This document shows positions 1-8,446 of a DNA stretch of 64,000 bases, in pieces. A model generated the notes under the pieces. That model saw nothing but the letters and a program-made list of their open reading frames with translations. It was not told where the DNA came from and searched no databases. Position 1 is the first letter of the stretch. The number at the start of each line of letters is the position of its first letter. Made by a program: the position numbers and the translations under genes. The stretch covers positions 1 through 64,000 of the forward strand of contig JAFSRX010000038.1 in the NCBI GenBank assembly GCA_017445905.1. Direction: 5' to 3'. Origin of the DNA: Eubacterium sp. GTDB lineage: Bacteria; Bacillota; Clostridia; Oscillospirales; Acutalibacteraceae.

Positions 1-199
1 CCTGCCTTAACTTATTGCGCCGCTTATCCGTCTTGACCAGTAAAAATTGAATTATAGCAAATAGCAATACTTAAAAAGATGAAGGATATGTAAGGTGCAA
101 TCTGATAAAATAATTTGCATTTTTCTCTGTTCTTGAGCAGTGAAAAATCGGCAAAAAATGGCACAAAACTCGAGTAAGATGTTTAAGGATTAAAAATTA
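1..199. other. left-edge intergenic DNA
   Basis: AT-rich sequence at the window edge. I see no convincing reading frame, RNA gene or long repeat. It may hold the end of whatever lies to the left, which is not visible here. Confidence 0.4.
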
Positions 200-228
200 T
201 TGATATTAAATACTATCTGTGTTAAAAT
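200..228 (+). promoter_or_regulatory. sigma-A type promoter for the secreted hydrolase genes
   Basis: TTGATA at 200-205 and TAAAAT at 223-228 are separated by exactly 17 bases. Transcription would start near 235, giving a leader of about 170 nt before the first coding region. The promoter is called from sequence match only. Confidence 0.6.
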
Positions 229-233
229 AGTAA

Positions 234-341
234 GCGCCAAATAATTTTATAATTTAATACCTAAAAAAGATAAGCCTATTATTGTAAAAATGCTAGGCTC
301 TAAATCTTATCTTTTTAGGTATTATAGAATTGTTTGGCGAC
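234..341 (+). repeat. long imperfect inverted repeat in the 5' leader
   Basis: The left arm starts CGCCAAATAATT and contains AATACCTAAAAAAGATAAG. The right arm is its imperfect reverse complement and ends TTGTTTGGCG. The inner part holds a second short stem (GCCTA with TAGGC). The repeat begins almost at the predicted transcription start, so the leader RNA would fold into one long hairpin. It could be a cis-regulatory RNA, or a small palindromic element that landed in the leader. I do not recognise a known riboswitch class in it. Confidence 0.5.
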
Positions 342-363
342 AATCGGAGCATAGTGTTTTATT

Positions 364-396
364 GCGTAGTGCTTCGGTGCTGCGCATTTTTTATTT
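364..396 (+). terminator. terminator-like hairpin just before the first gene
   Basis: GCGTAGTGC, a TTCG tetraloop and GTGCTGCGC form a stem with G-T pairs, followed by ATTTTTTATTT. It sits between the leader repeat and the ribosome site of the CHAP protein gene, so it could act as an attenuator, or simply end an upstream transcript. Confidence 0.55.
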
Positions 397-411
397 AAGG
401 GAGTAATGTTT

Positions 412-2307
412 ATGAAAAAGGTTTTATCTTTAATTCTTTCTATGACAATGCTGTTTAGCATAACAATGGGTCTAACAATAACAGCAAGTGCAATTGGTAA
501 TTACGGGGTTAATATTGACTCATCTTCTTATACCTCTAATGATAATCCGTTCACAAGAAAAGGATATTGGGGACAATGTACTTGGTATTGCTGGGGACGT
601 GCAAATGAACACGGAATTTCATTATGGTGGGGTTCTGACACTTATGGTAATGCAAAGGATTGGTACGATAACGCCAGCGCTTACTACAGGTGTGACCAGA
701 CTCCGTCTGCAAATTCAATATTGGTTTCCCCAGATGGTTGGACCAATGACGGTACGCGCGTTGGTCATGTTATGTTTGTTGAAAAGGTAGAAAACGGATA
801 CGCATATACAACTGAGGCAAACTACTGGGGAAATGGTGCGAGCGTAATTTCTTGGAATGGTCAAACCGGGCGTTATCACGAGGATGTTATTAACCTCTCA
901 AATAATTGTAGGAGTGATGGTTCATCTATCAGCATAACAGGATATATTCATCTTAAATGCGCCAATCATACTTGGGACGGAGGAACTATAACTAAAGAAG
1001 CAACCTGTAAAAAGGACGGTACAAAGAAATACACTTGTACAGTATGCGGAGAAACCAAAACCGAGAAAATTCCCAAAAGCGATAAATATCACAAATATAA
1101 GGTCGTAACTACAGTAAAAGCAACTATGCAAGCAGACGGTAAGCTCGGTAAGGAATGTACCATCTGCAAAAAGAAAGCAAAATCAACTATATATCATCCC
1201 AAAACGATAAAACTTGAAAAAACGGTTTATACATATAACGGGAAAACTCATAAACCTAAAGTGATAATAAAAGACACTAAGGGAAATGAAATTCCGTCAA
1301 AATATTATACTGTCAGTTACAAAAACAACAAAAATGTGGGTGCAAGCACAGCAACAGTTAAATTTAAAACAAGGTATTCAGGTAGTAAAAAATTAACCTT
1401 CGGCGTAAGACCTAAAGGAACAAGCGTATCAAAGCTTACCGCCAGAGTTAAAGCATTTACGGTAAAATGGAAAAAGCAGGCAACTCAGACAAATGGTTAT
1501 CAGATTCAATATTCAACTTCAAGCAAATTCACAAAGAAAACAACAAAGACAGTAACCATTAAGGAAAACAAGACAACAAGTAAAAAAATAACAGGGCTTA
1601 AGGCAAACAAAAAATACTATGTTCGAGTTAGGACATATAAGAATAGTTATTATTCAAAATGGAGCAAAGCTGTGTCTGTTAAAGTATCAGCTCCGTCTAA
1701 AAAACTAAAAACAAAGAAAAAAGTATTAAAGTTCAAAAAAACATACAAAGACAATAGAATTGAAACCACTTTTTCATATCCTAAGGTTTCAGGCTCTTCA
1801 ACAGCTGCAAAAAAAATCAACAAAGCGTTTTCTTCAAGAATAAGTGAATGGAATGATTTTAACGACGAACTGGTACATAGTAACCTATACAGTAAATACG
1901 GTTATGAATTAATTCACGAAACAAAATACACCGTAACCGAAAACACCGTTAAATATATATCATTTTTAGGTGCAGAAAACACAATATACAGAGTAGGCCC
2001 TCATTTAGATGACCAATACTATTCAATGACATTTAATTCAAAAACAGGCAAAAAGGTTACAGCAAGCAGTATTATGGGCATTTCAAAAGCAGAAGTTAAC
2101 AAGAAAGCTAGAAATGCATATATAAATGCATTTGAAAAAGAATACTGGGATGTAGATGATTCCACTTTAGAAAAAATCAATAAAGTAGATTTTAATACCA
2201 CAAATTTTTATCTTAAGAACGACAGAATTTATTTTTATTCGGATGCAGGTGCACCTTTGATGGGAGGAACAACAGACAGATATATTTTTGTTTCGTTTGA
2301 TTATTAA
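412..2307 (+). CDS. secreted CHAP-domain cell-wall hydrolase with FN3 and DUF3298-like C-terminus
   Basis: Predicted exported protein of 631 aa. A signal peptide (MKKVLSLIL, ending near TASA) is followed by a CHAP amidase/peptidase domain with a candidate catalytic Cys in YWGQCTWY (about residue 56) and His in VGHVMF (about 119). Next come a Cys-pair segment (ATCKKDG, YTCTVCGE), an Ig-like stretch with KNNKNVG, an FN3 domain (about 340-425) and a C-terminal region resembling DUF3298/RsiV-type domains (about 435-630). It probably cleaves peptidoglycan peptides, but its target bond is not shown by the sequence. An ATG at 406 lies too close to the GGGAG ribosome site, so the ATG at 412 (8-base spacing) is preferred. 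It heads a run of three secreted genes with near-identical signal peptides. Confidence 0.85.
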   Translation: MKKVLSLILSMTMLFSITMGLTITASAIGNYGVNIDSSSYTSNDNPFTRKGYWGQCTWYCWGRANEHGISLWWGSDTYGNAKDWYDNASAYYRCDQTPSANSILVSPDGWTNDGTRVGHVMFVEKVENGYAYTTEANYWGNGASVISWNGQTGRYHEDVINLSNNCRSDGSSISITGYIHLKCANHTWDGGTITKEATCKKDGTKKYTCTVCGETKTEKIPKSDKYHKYKVVTTVKATMQADGKLGKECTICKKKAKSTIYHPKTIKLEKTVYTYNGKTHKPKVIIKDTKGNEIPSKYYTVSYKNNKNVGASTATVKFKTRYSGSKKLTFGVRPKGTSVSKLTARVKAFTVKWKKQATQTNGYQIQYSTSSKFTKKTTKTVTIKENKTTSKKITGLKANKKYYVRVRTYKNSYYSKWSKAVSVKVSAPSKKLKTKKKVLKFKKTYKDNRIETTFSYPKVSGSSTAAKKINKAFSSRISEWNDFNDELVHSNLYSKYGYELIHETKYTVTENTVKYISFLGAENTIYRVGPHLDDQYYSMTFNSKTGKKVTASSIMGISKAEVNKKARNAYINAFEKEYWDVDDSTLEKINKVDFNTTNFYLKNDRIYFYSDAGAPLMGGTTDRYIFVSFDY

Positions 2308-2317
2308 GGAGTAAGTT

Positions 2318-3145
2318 ATGAAAAAAATATTATCATTAATTCTATCTTTAACTATGCTACTAAGCGTAACCGCTGGATTTTCTGTTACAGCTCAAGCTAC
2401 AAGTGTCGGAACAGTCAGCGGATTAACAGTAGAAAGCAAAACGACAACTACTGTAAAACTTAAATGGAAAAAGGTGAAAAAAGCAACAGGTTATCAAGTT
2501 TATTACAGTACAAGTAAAAACAAAAACTATAAAAAAGCAAAAAGTATTACTAAAGGTAAAACAGTAACGGCAAAAATAACAAAACTAAAATCCAATAAAA
2601 AATACTATTTTAAAGTTAGAGCAGTTAAAGGAAAAAACAAAGGAAAGTTTTCAAGTGTTGTATCTGCGAAAACGAAAATGACAACCGCACAAAAAGTTAA
2701 AAAGAAACTTATAAATGGTTATTTATATATGCCTTGGTTGCATGATATGGGCCTTTATGAATATCAGTTTAAAAAAGACGGAACATTTGCCGAATATAAT
2801 TATGTTCCGATATATAATAACGGAAAGTCTACAGGAATATGGGAAAAGTGGTATTATGTGAATAATGGCACTAAAAAATATAATGTTTATAAAGGAACTT
2901 ACAAAATTAAGGACAACAAAATCACACTAACATATAGCGGTGATTATCCTTCTACCGAACTGATAATTTATGACACAAAAATGAAATTATTCCGAACGCA
3001 AATATGGGAACCTGACCCTGAATTTGGAATAGACTATTATTCATACGGTAAATACACATATAAAGAAAACAAAATGAAAACATCAAAAATGGAACAGTAT
3101 TGGCAGGAGCATTCCGGAAAGGACAATATTGTTAAATATGAATAG
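2318..3145 (+). CDS. secreted FN3-domain protein of unknown function
   Basis: 275 aa with a signal peptide almost identical to its neighbours' (ILSLTMLLSVTAG). One FN3 module at about residues 32-118 (VSGLTVESK, LKWKKVKKATGYQVYYS) is closely related to the FN3 of the CapA-like protein at 28.9 kb. The C-terminal 150 residues are rich in Tyr and Lys and resemble a small beta-rich lipocalin-like fold, but I cannot assign a family. An AAGGAG site lies 7 bases before the ATG, 10 bases after the CHAP gene, so the two are likely cotranscribed. No catalytic motif is visible. Confidence 0.7.
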   Translation: MKKILSLILSLTMLLSVTAGFSVTAQATSVGTVSGLTVESKTTTTVKLKWKKVKKATGYQVYYSTSKNKNYKKAKSITKGKTVTAKITKLKSNKKYYFKVRAVKGKNKGKFSSVVSAKTKMTTAQKVKKKLINGYLYMPWLHDMGLYEYQFKKDGTFAEYNYVPIYNNGKSTGIWEKWYYVNNGTKKYNVYKGTYKIKDNKITLTYSGDYPSTELIIYDTKMKLFRTQIWEPDPEFGIDYYSYGKYTYKENKMKTSKMEQYWQEHSGKDNIVKYE

Positions 3146-3167
3146 CTGAAAATTTGGAGGAAAGATT

Positions 3168-5855
3168 ATGAAAAGAATAATATCTTTAATTCTATCATTA
3201 ACTATGCTGCTTAGTCTGACAGCAGGGATTGATTTTTCAGCCTATGCATCTGACGGAGTGTATTATAAGATTATGTCTTTGCAGGATAGATTTCCTAATG
3301 GTAGGTATTGGAATCATCAGGTAACAAATGGAAATAATAACGGGGATCAGTTGAAAGCACGCGGCGATGAATCATATTCAAATACAATAACATCAACCCC
3401 ATGTGCAACTCATAACGGTACTGCGTCTATAGGACAATATGATTGTAATTATTTTGACGGAGGACTTCAATGTTGGGGCTTTGCGTGTAAAATATTCTAT
3501 GAAACTTTTGGAATTAGGGCATCGTCTTTACCTAAACGAACAGATAAAAACAATATTTCTGTAGGTGATTATGTTAGATATGGAACGGATAGCAACGGCC
3601 ATTCTGCAATTGTACTTACAAGAAACGGCGACAGTATCACTGTAGTTGAGTGCAATAACGGTAACTACGGTGGCGGATGTAATATTCATTGGGGCGGCTT
3701 AAGCAATATCAGCAGTGTAAGTTATTTTAAACACTCATCGAATTGGGATAGTATTAACAATTCATACCATGTTGAGCCTCAAGCCTCTTTCAGTGATTGG
3801 TCTGATGACAGATATACCTTTATCAGTTCTACTAATGCTGCAATAGGTCAAAATATTACAACTTCGGGCGGAAGTTTTACTAAGGTCGGAATGGTGTTAT
3901 ATGATTCGTCAGGGAATCAACTCGGAACAGCTGGTCACGCTCCAACTTCAGGTATTTCCAAATACTACTATAATATCAATACCGAGCTTGGCTGCACTCT
4001 AACACCAAACACAACTTATAAATATAGATTTTATGCAGTCGTCGGCGGTAAAACTATTTATAGTGGCTATAAGTCTTTTACTACAGGTCAAATCGTTTTT
4101 AGTGATTGGTGGAACGATAATTATACATATATCGGCACTACCGACGCTTCAATAGGTCAGGATATTACTGCTACGGGCGACGCATATACCAATAACGGTA
4201 TGATACTATATAATGCTGTTGGCGAACAGTTGGCAAGTGTTTCTCAAACCTCAACCGCAGGATATACTAAATACTACTTCAAAATAAATGAGGAATTGCA
4301 TTATACGCTTACACCGGGAACAACATATAAATACCGTTTCTTTGCAGTTGTTAATAACCAAACGTATTACAGTGAATATAAGAGCTTTACAACTGTATCT
4401 GCTTCTAAGGTTAATATTACTTGGAGTGATAACTACAATATTCCCTCCGGTTATAGTGCCTATGTGTCTGCAAAAGCAATCGCACCTTCTGCCGGAACAT
4501 TTTCATGTGCATCTATAAAAATTTGGGATAATAGTGGAAAACTGATAGCTTCAAAAACAGAAGAGCCATTTGCTTCAACCAAGAGTGCACTGCCGGTGTA
4601 TTATGATATTTATAGCGAAACAGGAGTGTTACTTGAACCTGCAACGACCTATCAATATCAACTTTCGGTTACCTTTAACGGTTATACATATTCCTCACCC
4701 ACATACACTTTCAATACAGAGAGCAACAGCAATAAACGATTCGGTATTGATGTCAGTGCTCATCAGGGCAATATAGATTGGACTGTTGTATCTCAAAACG
4801 TTGACTATGTAATAATTCGTTGTGGTTTTGGTTCGGACTATACAGTTAATGACGATGCTTATTGGGAATACAATGCTTCGGAATGCGAAAGACTTGGAAT
4901 TCCGTACGGCGTATATTTATACTCGTACGCTGAGAATGATAGCGAAGCAGCAAGTGAGGCAGCTCACGTACTGCGTTTATTAAAGGGACACAAGCCGACA
5001 TTACCGATATATTATGACCTTGAGGATAACAATACTGTCGGCAAGCAATCCGCAGCGCAAATATATAAACAAGCAGGAATATTCTGTAACACTATCGAAA
5101 ATTCCGGATATAAAGCCGGTGTATATGCAAATCAATCATGGTGGAACAACAAGCTTATCGGTGGTTCCTATGATAATTGGAGTAAATGGATTGCTGTTTA
5201 CAAAAGCACTTCAAACGTATTAAGTGCTTCTAAATGGGATATATGGCAATATACTTCAAGCGGAAAAGTTCCTGGAATAAATGGATCTGTTGATTTGGAT
5301 TATTCAAGCAGTTCTTTTAAGGTCTCAAACAAAATAGATATAAGTCCTTGTAAGGTTTCGGGTATCAAGGCAAAGACTTATACGGGCAAGGCGTTAAACC
5401 AGAATATTACCGTAAAACTCGGCAGCACTACGCTAAAAAACGGCACGGACTACGCCATTACCTACAAGAATAACAAGAACGTAGGAACGTCAACCGTAAC
5501 GATTACCGGCAAAGGCTCATATACAGGGACAATAAAAAAGAATTTTAAGGTTAACCCTAAGACAACTAAGCTTTCCAAAGTGACCAGTCCTATGACAAAA
5601 CAGATTAAGGTTAGTTGGAAGAAACAGACCAACCAGACAACGGGTTATCAAATTCAATATTCAACCTCAAGCAAGTTTTCAAAGAAAACAACAATGACTG
5701 TAACGGTCAAGAAGAATAAGAGCACAAGCACTACGATTAAGAAACTCAAAGCGAAGAAAAAATACTACATTCGCATTCGTACTTACAAGACAGTAAATGG
5801 CAAAAAATACTATTCTGCGTGGAGTGCAAAGAAAACGATTACAACAAAGAAGTAA
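3168..5855 (+). CDS. secreted GH25 lysozyme with N-terminal CHAP/NlpC-like domain
   Basis: 895 aa, exported. After the signal peptide, residues about 30-195 look like a CHAP/NlpC-type cysteine peptidase (GGLQCWGFACK, then NGHSAIV). Three related beta-rich repeats follow (about 205-305, 308-408, 412-515; each with a YKYRFYAV-like segment and most ending YKSFTT). The GH25 muramidase domain spans about 522-715, with the family's acidic residues in GIDVSAHQG and YYDLED. An Ig-like segment with KNNKNVGTST and a final FN3 domain close the protein. GH25 enzymes cut the glycan strand between MurNAc and GlcNAc, so this protein may combine glycan and peptide cleavage. The ribosome site is GGAGG. It is the third member of the secreted cluster. 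Confidence 0.88.
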   Translation: MKRIISLILSLTMLLSLTAGIDFSAYASDGVYYKIMSLQDRFPNGRYWNHQVTNGNNNGDQLKARGDESYSNTITSTPCATHNGTASIGQYDCNYFDGGLQCWGFACKIFYETFGIRASSLPKRTDKNNISVGDYVRYGTDSNGHSAIVLTRNGDSITVVECNNGNYGGGCNIHWGGLSNISSVSYFKHSSNWDSINNSYHVEPQASFSDWSDDRYTFISSTNAAIGQNITTSGGSFTKVGMVLYDSSGNQLGTAGHAPTSGISKYYYNINTELGCTLTPNTTYKYRFYAVVGGKTIYSGYKSFTTGQIVFSDWWNDNYTYIGTTDASIGQDITATGDAYTNNGMILYNAVGEQLASVSQTSTAGYTKYYFKINEELHYTLTPGTTYKYRFFAVVNNQTYYSEYKSFTTVSASKVNITWSDNYNIPSGYSAYVSAKAIAPSAGTFSCASIKIWDNSGKLIASKTEEPFASTKSALPVYYDIYSETGVLLEPATTYQYQLSVTFNGYTYSSPTYTFNTESNSNKRFGIDVSAHQGNIDWTVVSQNVDYVIIRCGFGSDYTVNDDAYWEYNASECERLGIPYGVYLYSYAENDSEAASEAAHVLRLLKGHKPTLPIYYDLEDNNTVGKQSAAQIYKQAGIFCNTIENSGYKAGVYANQSWWNNKLIGGSYDNWSKWIAVYKSTSNVLSASKWDIWQYTSSGKVPGINGSVDLDYSSSSFKVSNKIDISPCKVSGIKAKTYTGKALNQNITVKLGSTTLKNGTDYAITYKNNKNVGTSTVTITGKGSYTGTIKKNFKVNPKTTKLSKVTSPMTKQIKVSWKKQTNQTTGYQIQYSTSSKFSKKTTMTVTVKKNKSTSTTIKKLKAKKKYYIRIRTYKTVNGKKYYSAWSAKKTITTKK

Positions 5856-5884
5856 CAAAAATCAGGGTAGCGTTTGCTGCCCTG
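5856..5884 (-). terminator. terminator for the minus-strand toxin transcript
   Basis: The stem CAGGGTAGC/GCTGCCCTG (5863-5884) has its T-run (ATTTTTGT) on the minus-strand side and only A's on the plus side. It is therefore best read as the end of the minus-strand toxin mRNA, after that mRNA has crossed the whole antisense gene. Confidence 0.55.
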
Positions 5885-5892
5885 AAAAACTA

Positions 5893-5921
5893 TTGACAAT
5901 TTGAAAATATTTTTGTATAAT
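5893..5921 (+). promoter_or_regulatory. consensus promoter of the antisense antitoxin RNA
   Basis: Perfect TTGACA (5893-5898), 17-base spacer and perfect TATAAT (5916-5921). There is no reading frame with a ribosome site immediately downstream, which points to a non-coding transcript starting near 5928. Confidence 0.75.
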
Positions 5922-5927
5922 ATTAAT

Positions 5928-6024
5928 GAACAAGGAGCTATCCGATAGACGGTTAGCCCACTTGTTAGGAAGAATTAATCGCCCTAAGTTTAACAGGCTG
6001 AAGGGCGGTTATTTCTTATTTTTT
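5928..6024 (+). ncRNA. candidate antisense antitoxin RNA
   Basis: About 97 nt RNA from a consensus promoter to a strong terminator (stem AATCGCCCT at 5977-5985 with AGGGCGGTT at 6002-6010, then ATTTCTTATTTTTT). It runs opposite to the 3' part of the small toxin mRNA and overlaps the last codons of the toxin frame. The layout matches type I systems such as txpA/RatA and bsrG/SR4, in which the antisense RNA blocks or destabilises toxin mRNA. The function is inferred from layout. Confidence 0.6.
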
Positions 6025-6081
6025 ACCAAAAAAGTAAATGATAAGTAAAACTATAGTGAGATATAAAATGATCTGTTCCAT
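6016..6081 (-). CDS. 21-aa hydrophobic peptide, candidate type I toxin
   Basis: The frame MEQIILYLTIVLLIIYFFGKK has one membrane-spanning stretch and a basic C-terminal end, which is typical of small membrane-acting type I toxins. A very strong ribosome site (AAAGGAGG, 6090-6097) sits 8 bases before the ATG. A hairpin (CAAGAGGG/CCCTCTTG, 6107-6126) lies just upstream and could hold the ribosome site closed. The gene has its own minus-strand promoter, and a convergent antisense RNA overlaps its end. I do not see the Fst family signature, so it belongs, if anywhere, with the TxpA/BsrG-like or an unnamed group. Confidence 0.6.
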   Translation of the reverse strand: MEQIILYLTIVLLIIYFFGKK

Positions 6082-6198
6082 AGCATCACCCTCCTTTGAT
6101 ACAATCTCAAGAGGGTAATCCCTCTTGGATAAAGAGGGGCTAACCGTCCACCGTTTTTCGTGATAAACTCCTTGCGGAGGTCTTACCTCCATACATTT

Positions 6199-6227
6199 AT
6201 TATACTATATTCACCTGTAAAAGTAAA
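6199..6227 (-). promoter_or_regulatory. promoter of the small toxin mRNA
   Basis: On the minus strand TTTACT (6227-6222), a 17-base spacer and TATAAT (6204-6199). Transcription would start near 6192, giving an approximately 110-nt leader. The leader begins with a GGAGGT/ACCTCC hairpin (6174-6192) and carries ACGGTTAGCCC, the same 11-mer found near the 5' end of the antisense RNA. Confidence 0.6.
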
Positions 6228-6228
6228 G

Positions 6229-6332
6229 AACGCAATGCACTTTTGATAGATAGTGTCAAAAGCGCCATTGCGTTACTATCGGTCACGGCAACAAAAAACA
6301 GACCGAAGAGTAGTGATTCTCTTTCGGTCTGT
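6229..6332. repeat. two adjacent inverted repeats between toxin locus and transketolase
   Basis: AACGCAATG (6229) pairs with CATTGCGTT (ends 6274), with a further TTTTGA/TCAAAA stem inside. A second hairpin, ACAGACCGA...TCGGTCTGT (6298-6332), has a T-run on its minus-strand side and looks like a terminator read leftward. Beyond it, 6333-6568 carries three tandem copies of AAAATGC, GC-rich debris and the leader of the transketolase gene. No gene is supported here. Confidence 0.45.
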
Positions 6333-6568
6333 ACACCTTATTTATTTCGGGTACCCTATGGGCTTTTTTTAATGCAAAATGCAAAATGCAAAATATTGAG
6401 TCGCAAGCGACGATTATATAAAGCTGACCGCAGGTTTCGAAAACTTGGAACCCGGTACTCGAAACTCGCAACTGTATTTTGTAATAATATAGTAATTGAA
6501 CTTTTGTATATTATTTGTTAGAATAGGCATTGGAATTATACCAAATAAGATAAAGGAGTGTTTGTGAT

Positions 6569-7408
6569 ATGGATAGCAAAAAGAAAAAAGAACTTGAAAT
6601 ATTTGCTACTCAGATAAGAATGGGCATTGTTGAAAGCACCTATAATGCAAAGGCGGGTCATCCCGGCGGATCACTTTCTTCTGCAGATGTTTTTGCATAT
6701 CTCTATGGAAAAGAAATGAGATATAAAGCTGATAAACCCAAGTGGGAGGATAGAGACCGTTTTGTTCTTTCAAAAGGTCACTGTGCGCCTGGTTTATACA
6801 GCGCTCTTGCATATAAGGGCTTCTTCCCTGTAGAAGATTTAAAAACCCTTCGTCATATCGGCTCATACCTTCAGGGACATCCGAATATGAATACTGTTCC
6901 CGGTGTTGATATGAGCACAGGCTCGCTCGGTCAGGGCGTAAGCGTTGCAGCGGGTATGGCAAAAGCTGCAAAGTATATGAATAAGGATATCAATGTTTAT
7001 TCTCTTCTCGGTGACGGAGAAATTGAAGAGGGTCAGGTCTGGGAGTCATTTATGTTTGCCGCTCAGTATAATCTCGATAATTTCTGTGTTATCATCGACT
7101 CAAACGGACTCCAGATAGACGGCTCCTGTGAAGAGGTTATGAGCGCAGAGCCGATTGATGAAAAGCTCAGTGCGTTCGGTTTTAATGTCATTGTTATCAA
7201 CGGAAATGATTTTGATGAGCTTGAAAAAGCCTTTGATGCTTTTCATAAGTCGGATAAGCCTTTTGCAATAATTATGAAAACAATTAAAGGACTCGGCGTT
7301 TCATACATGGAAAATGAAGTTGGCTGGCACGGTAAGGCGCCAAACGAAGAGGAATATAATATTGCAATGAAAGAGCTTACTCAAAAGCTCAGAGAACTGG
7401 AGGCGTAA
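6569..7408 (+). CDS. transketolase, N-terminal subunit
   Basis: 279 aa, the thiamine-diphosphate-binding half of a split transketolase. It carries the substrate-site AGHPGGSLS and the TPP/Mg motif GDGEIEEGQVWES. The matching pyrimidine-binding half follows 3 bases downstream, and two-gene transketolases are common in Firmicutes. The enzyme moves two-carbon units between sugar phosphates in the non-oxidative pentose phosphate pathway, in the cytoplasm. The ribosome site AAAGGAG lies ahead of the ATG. No oddity is seen. Confidence 0.93.
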   Translation: MDSKKKKELEIFATQIRMGIVESTYNAKAGHPGGSLSSADVFAYLYGKEMRYKADKPKWEDRDRFVLSKGHCAPGLYSALAYKGFFPVEDLKTLRHIGSYLQGHPNMNTVPGVDMSTGSLGQGVSVAAGMAKAAKYMNKDINVYSLLGDGEIEEGQVWESFMFAAQYNLDNFCVIIDSNGLQIDGSCEEVMSAEPIDEKLSAFGFNVIVINGNDFDELEKAFDAFHKSDKPFAIIMKTIKGLGVSYMENEVGWHGKAPNEEEYNIAMKELTQKLRELEA

Positions 7409-7411
7409 GGT

Positions 7412-8350
7412 ATGGCAGAGATTAAAAATATTGCAACGCGCGAAAGCTACGGAAACGCTCTTAAAGAGCTTGCTGAAGAAGGCGCAGAAAAGCTTGTTGT
7501 TCTTGATGCAGACCTTTCTGCCGCAACAAAAACAGGAATATTCAAAAAAGCATTTCCCGAAAAGCATATCAACTGCGGAATTGCCGAGGCAAATATGATG
7601 TGTGTTGCAGCGGGATTCGCAACAATGGGATTTGTTCCCTTTGCTTCAAGCTTTGCTATGTTTGCAGCGGGCAGAGCTTTTGAGCAGGTAAGAAATTCAA
7701 TCGGCTATCCGCATCTCAATGTTAAAATCGGCGCAACCCACGCAGGTATAAGCGTTGGAGAGGACGGCGCAAGCCATCAGTGTTGCGAAGATTTTGCACT
7801 TATGAGAGCAATTCCCGGAATGGTTGTTGTCTGTCCTGCCGACGACGTTGAAGCAAAGCAGGCAGTTAAAGCAGCATATAAACACGAGGGACCCGTTTAT
7901 CTTCGATTCGGAAGACTTGCAGTTCCTGTTTTCCATGATGAAAGCTATAAGTTTGAAATCGGAAAAGGCGAAGTTATAAGAGAAGGCAGCGATGTAACAA
8001 TCATTGCTAACGGACTTATGGTTGCCGAAGCTATTGAGGCAGGAAAACAGCTTGAAAAATACGGTATCAATGCAGAGATAATCAATATTGCAACAATTAA
8101 ACCGCTTGATGAGGAGCTTGTTATTGCCTCAGCTAAGAAAACAGGAAAGGTTATAACAGTTGAGGAGCATAATATTATCGGCGGTCTCGGTGAAGCAGTA
8201 AGCTCAGCTCTCTCAGAAAAATGCCCGACCCCTGTTAAGAGAATCGGCGTTAACGATGAGTTCGGACATTCAGGACCTGCCAAAGATTTGTTAAAGCAGT
8301 TCGGTCTGAGTGCAGAAAATATTGTTAAAACAGTTAAAGCGTTTATTTAG
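7412..8350 (+). CDS. transketolase, C-terminal subunit
   Basis: 312 aa, carrying the pyrimidine-binding and C-terminal regulatory domains of transketolase (GIAEANM, SFAMFAAGRAFEQVR, ATHAGISVGEDGASHQ). It must pair with the preceding N-terminal subunit to form an active site. The start ATG follows GGAGG and is separated from the upstream stop by only 3 bases, indicating translational coupling. A strong hairpin follows the stop region. The close relative DXP synthase is a single long protein, so transketolase is the better call. Confidence 0.92.
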   Translation: MAEIKNIATRESYGNALKELAEEGAEKLVVLDADLSAATKTGIFKKAFPEKHINCGIAEANMMCVAAGFATMGFVPFASSFAMFAAGRAFEQVRNSIGYPHLNVKIGATHAGISVGEDGASHQCCEDFALMRAIPGMVVVCPADDVEAKQAVKAAYKHEGPVYLRFGRLAVPVFHDESYKFEIGKGEVIREGSDVTIIANGLMVAEAIEAGKQLEKYGINAEIINIATIKPLDEELVIASAKKTGKVITVEEHNIIGGLGEAVSSALSEKCPTPVKRIGVNDEFGHSGPAKDLLKQFGLSAENIVKTVKAFI

Positions 8351-8416
8351 TTTCGAACCCCGAGTGCCGAGTTGAGAGTTATCGGTTACTTGCTTCGCTC
8401 GAACAATAATAAAAAA

Positions 8417-8446
8417 GCAGCATCATTCCGATGCTGCCATTTTTTC
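8417..8446 (+). terminator. terminator of the transketolase operon
   Basis: The stem GCAGCATC/GATGCTGC (8417-8437) is followed by a long T-run on the plus strand. The hairpin overlaps the last codons and stop of the convergent PHP gene, so the two transcripts overlap by their 3' ends. Confidence 0.75.

Noticed and set aside
234..396. Known riboswitch (c-di-GMP or c-di-AMP type) in the hydrolase leader
   Set aside because: The conserved cores of those classes are not present. Only a long hairpin and a terminator-like stem can be seen.
6243..6521. 92-aa and 62-aa frames between toxin locus and transketolase
   Set aside because: They run through inverted repeats and AAAATGC repeats, without ribosome sites or protein-like composition.
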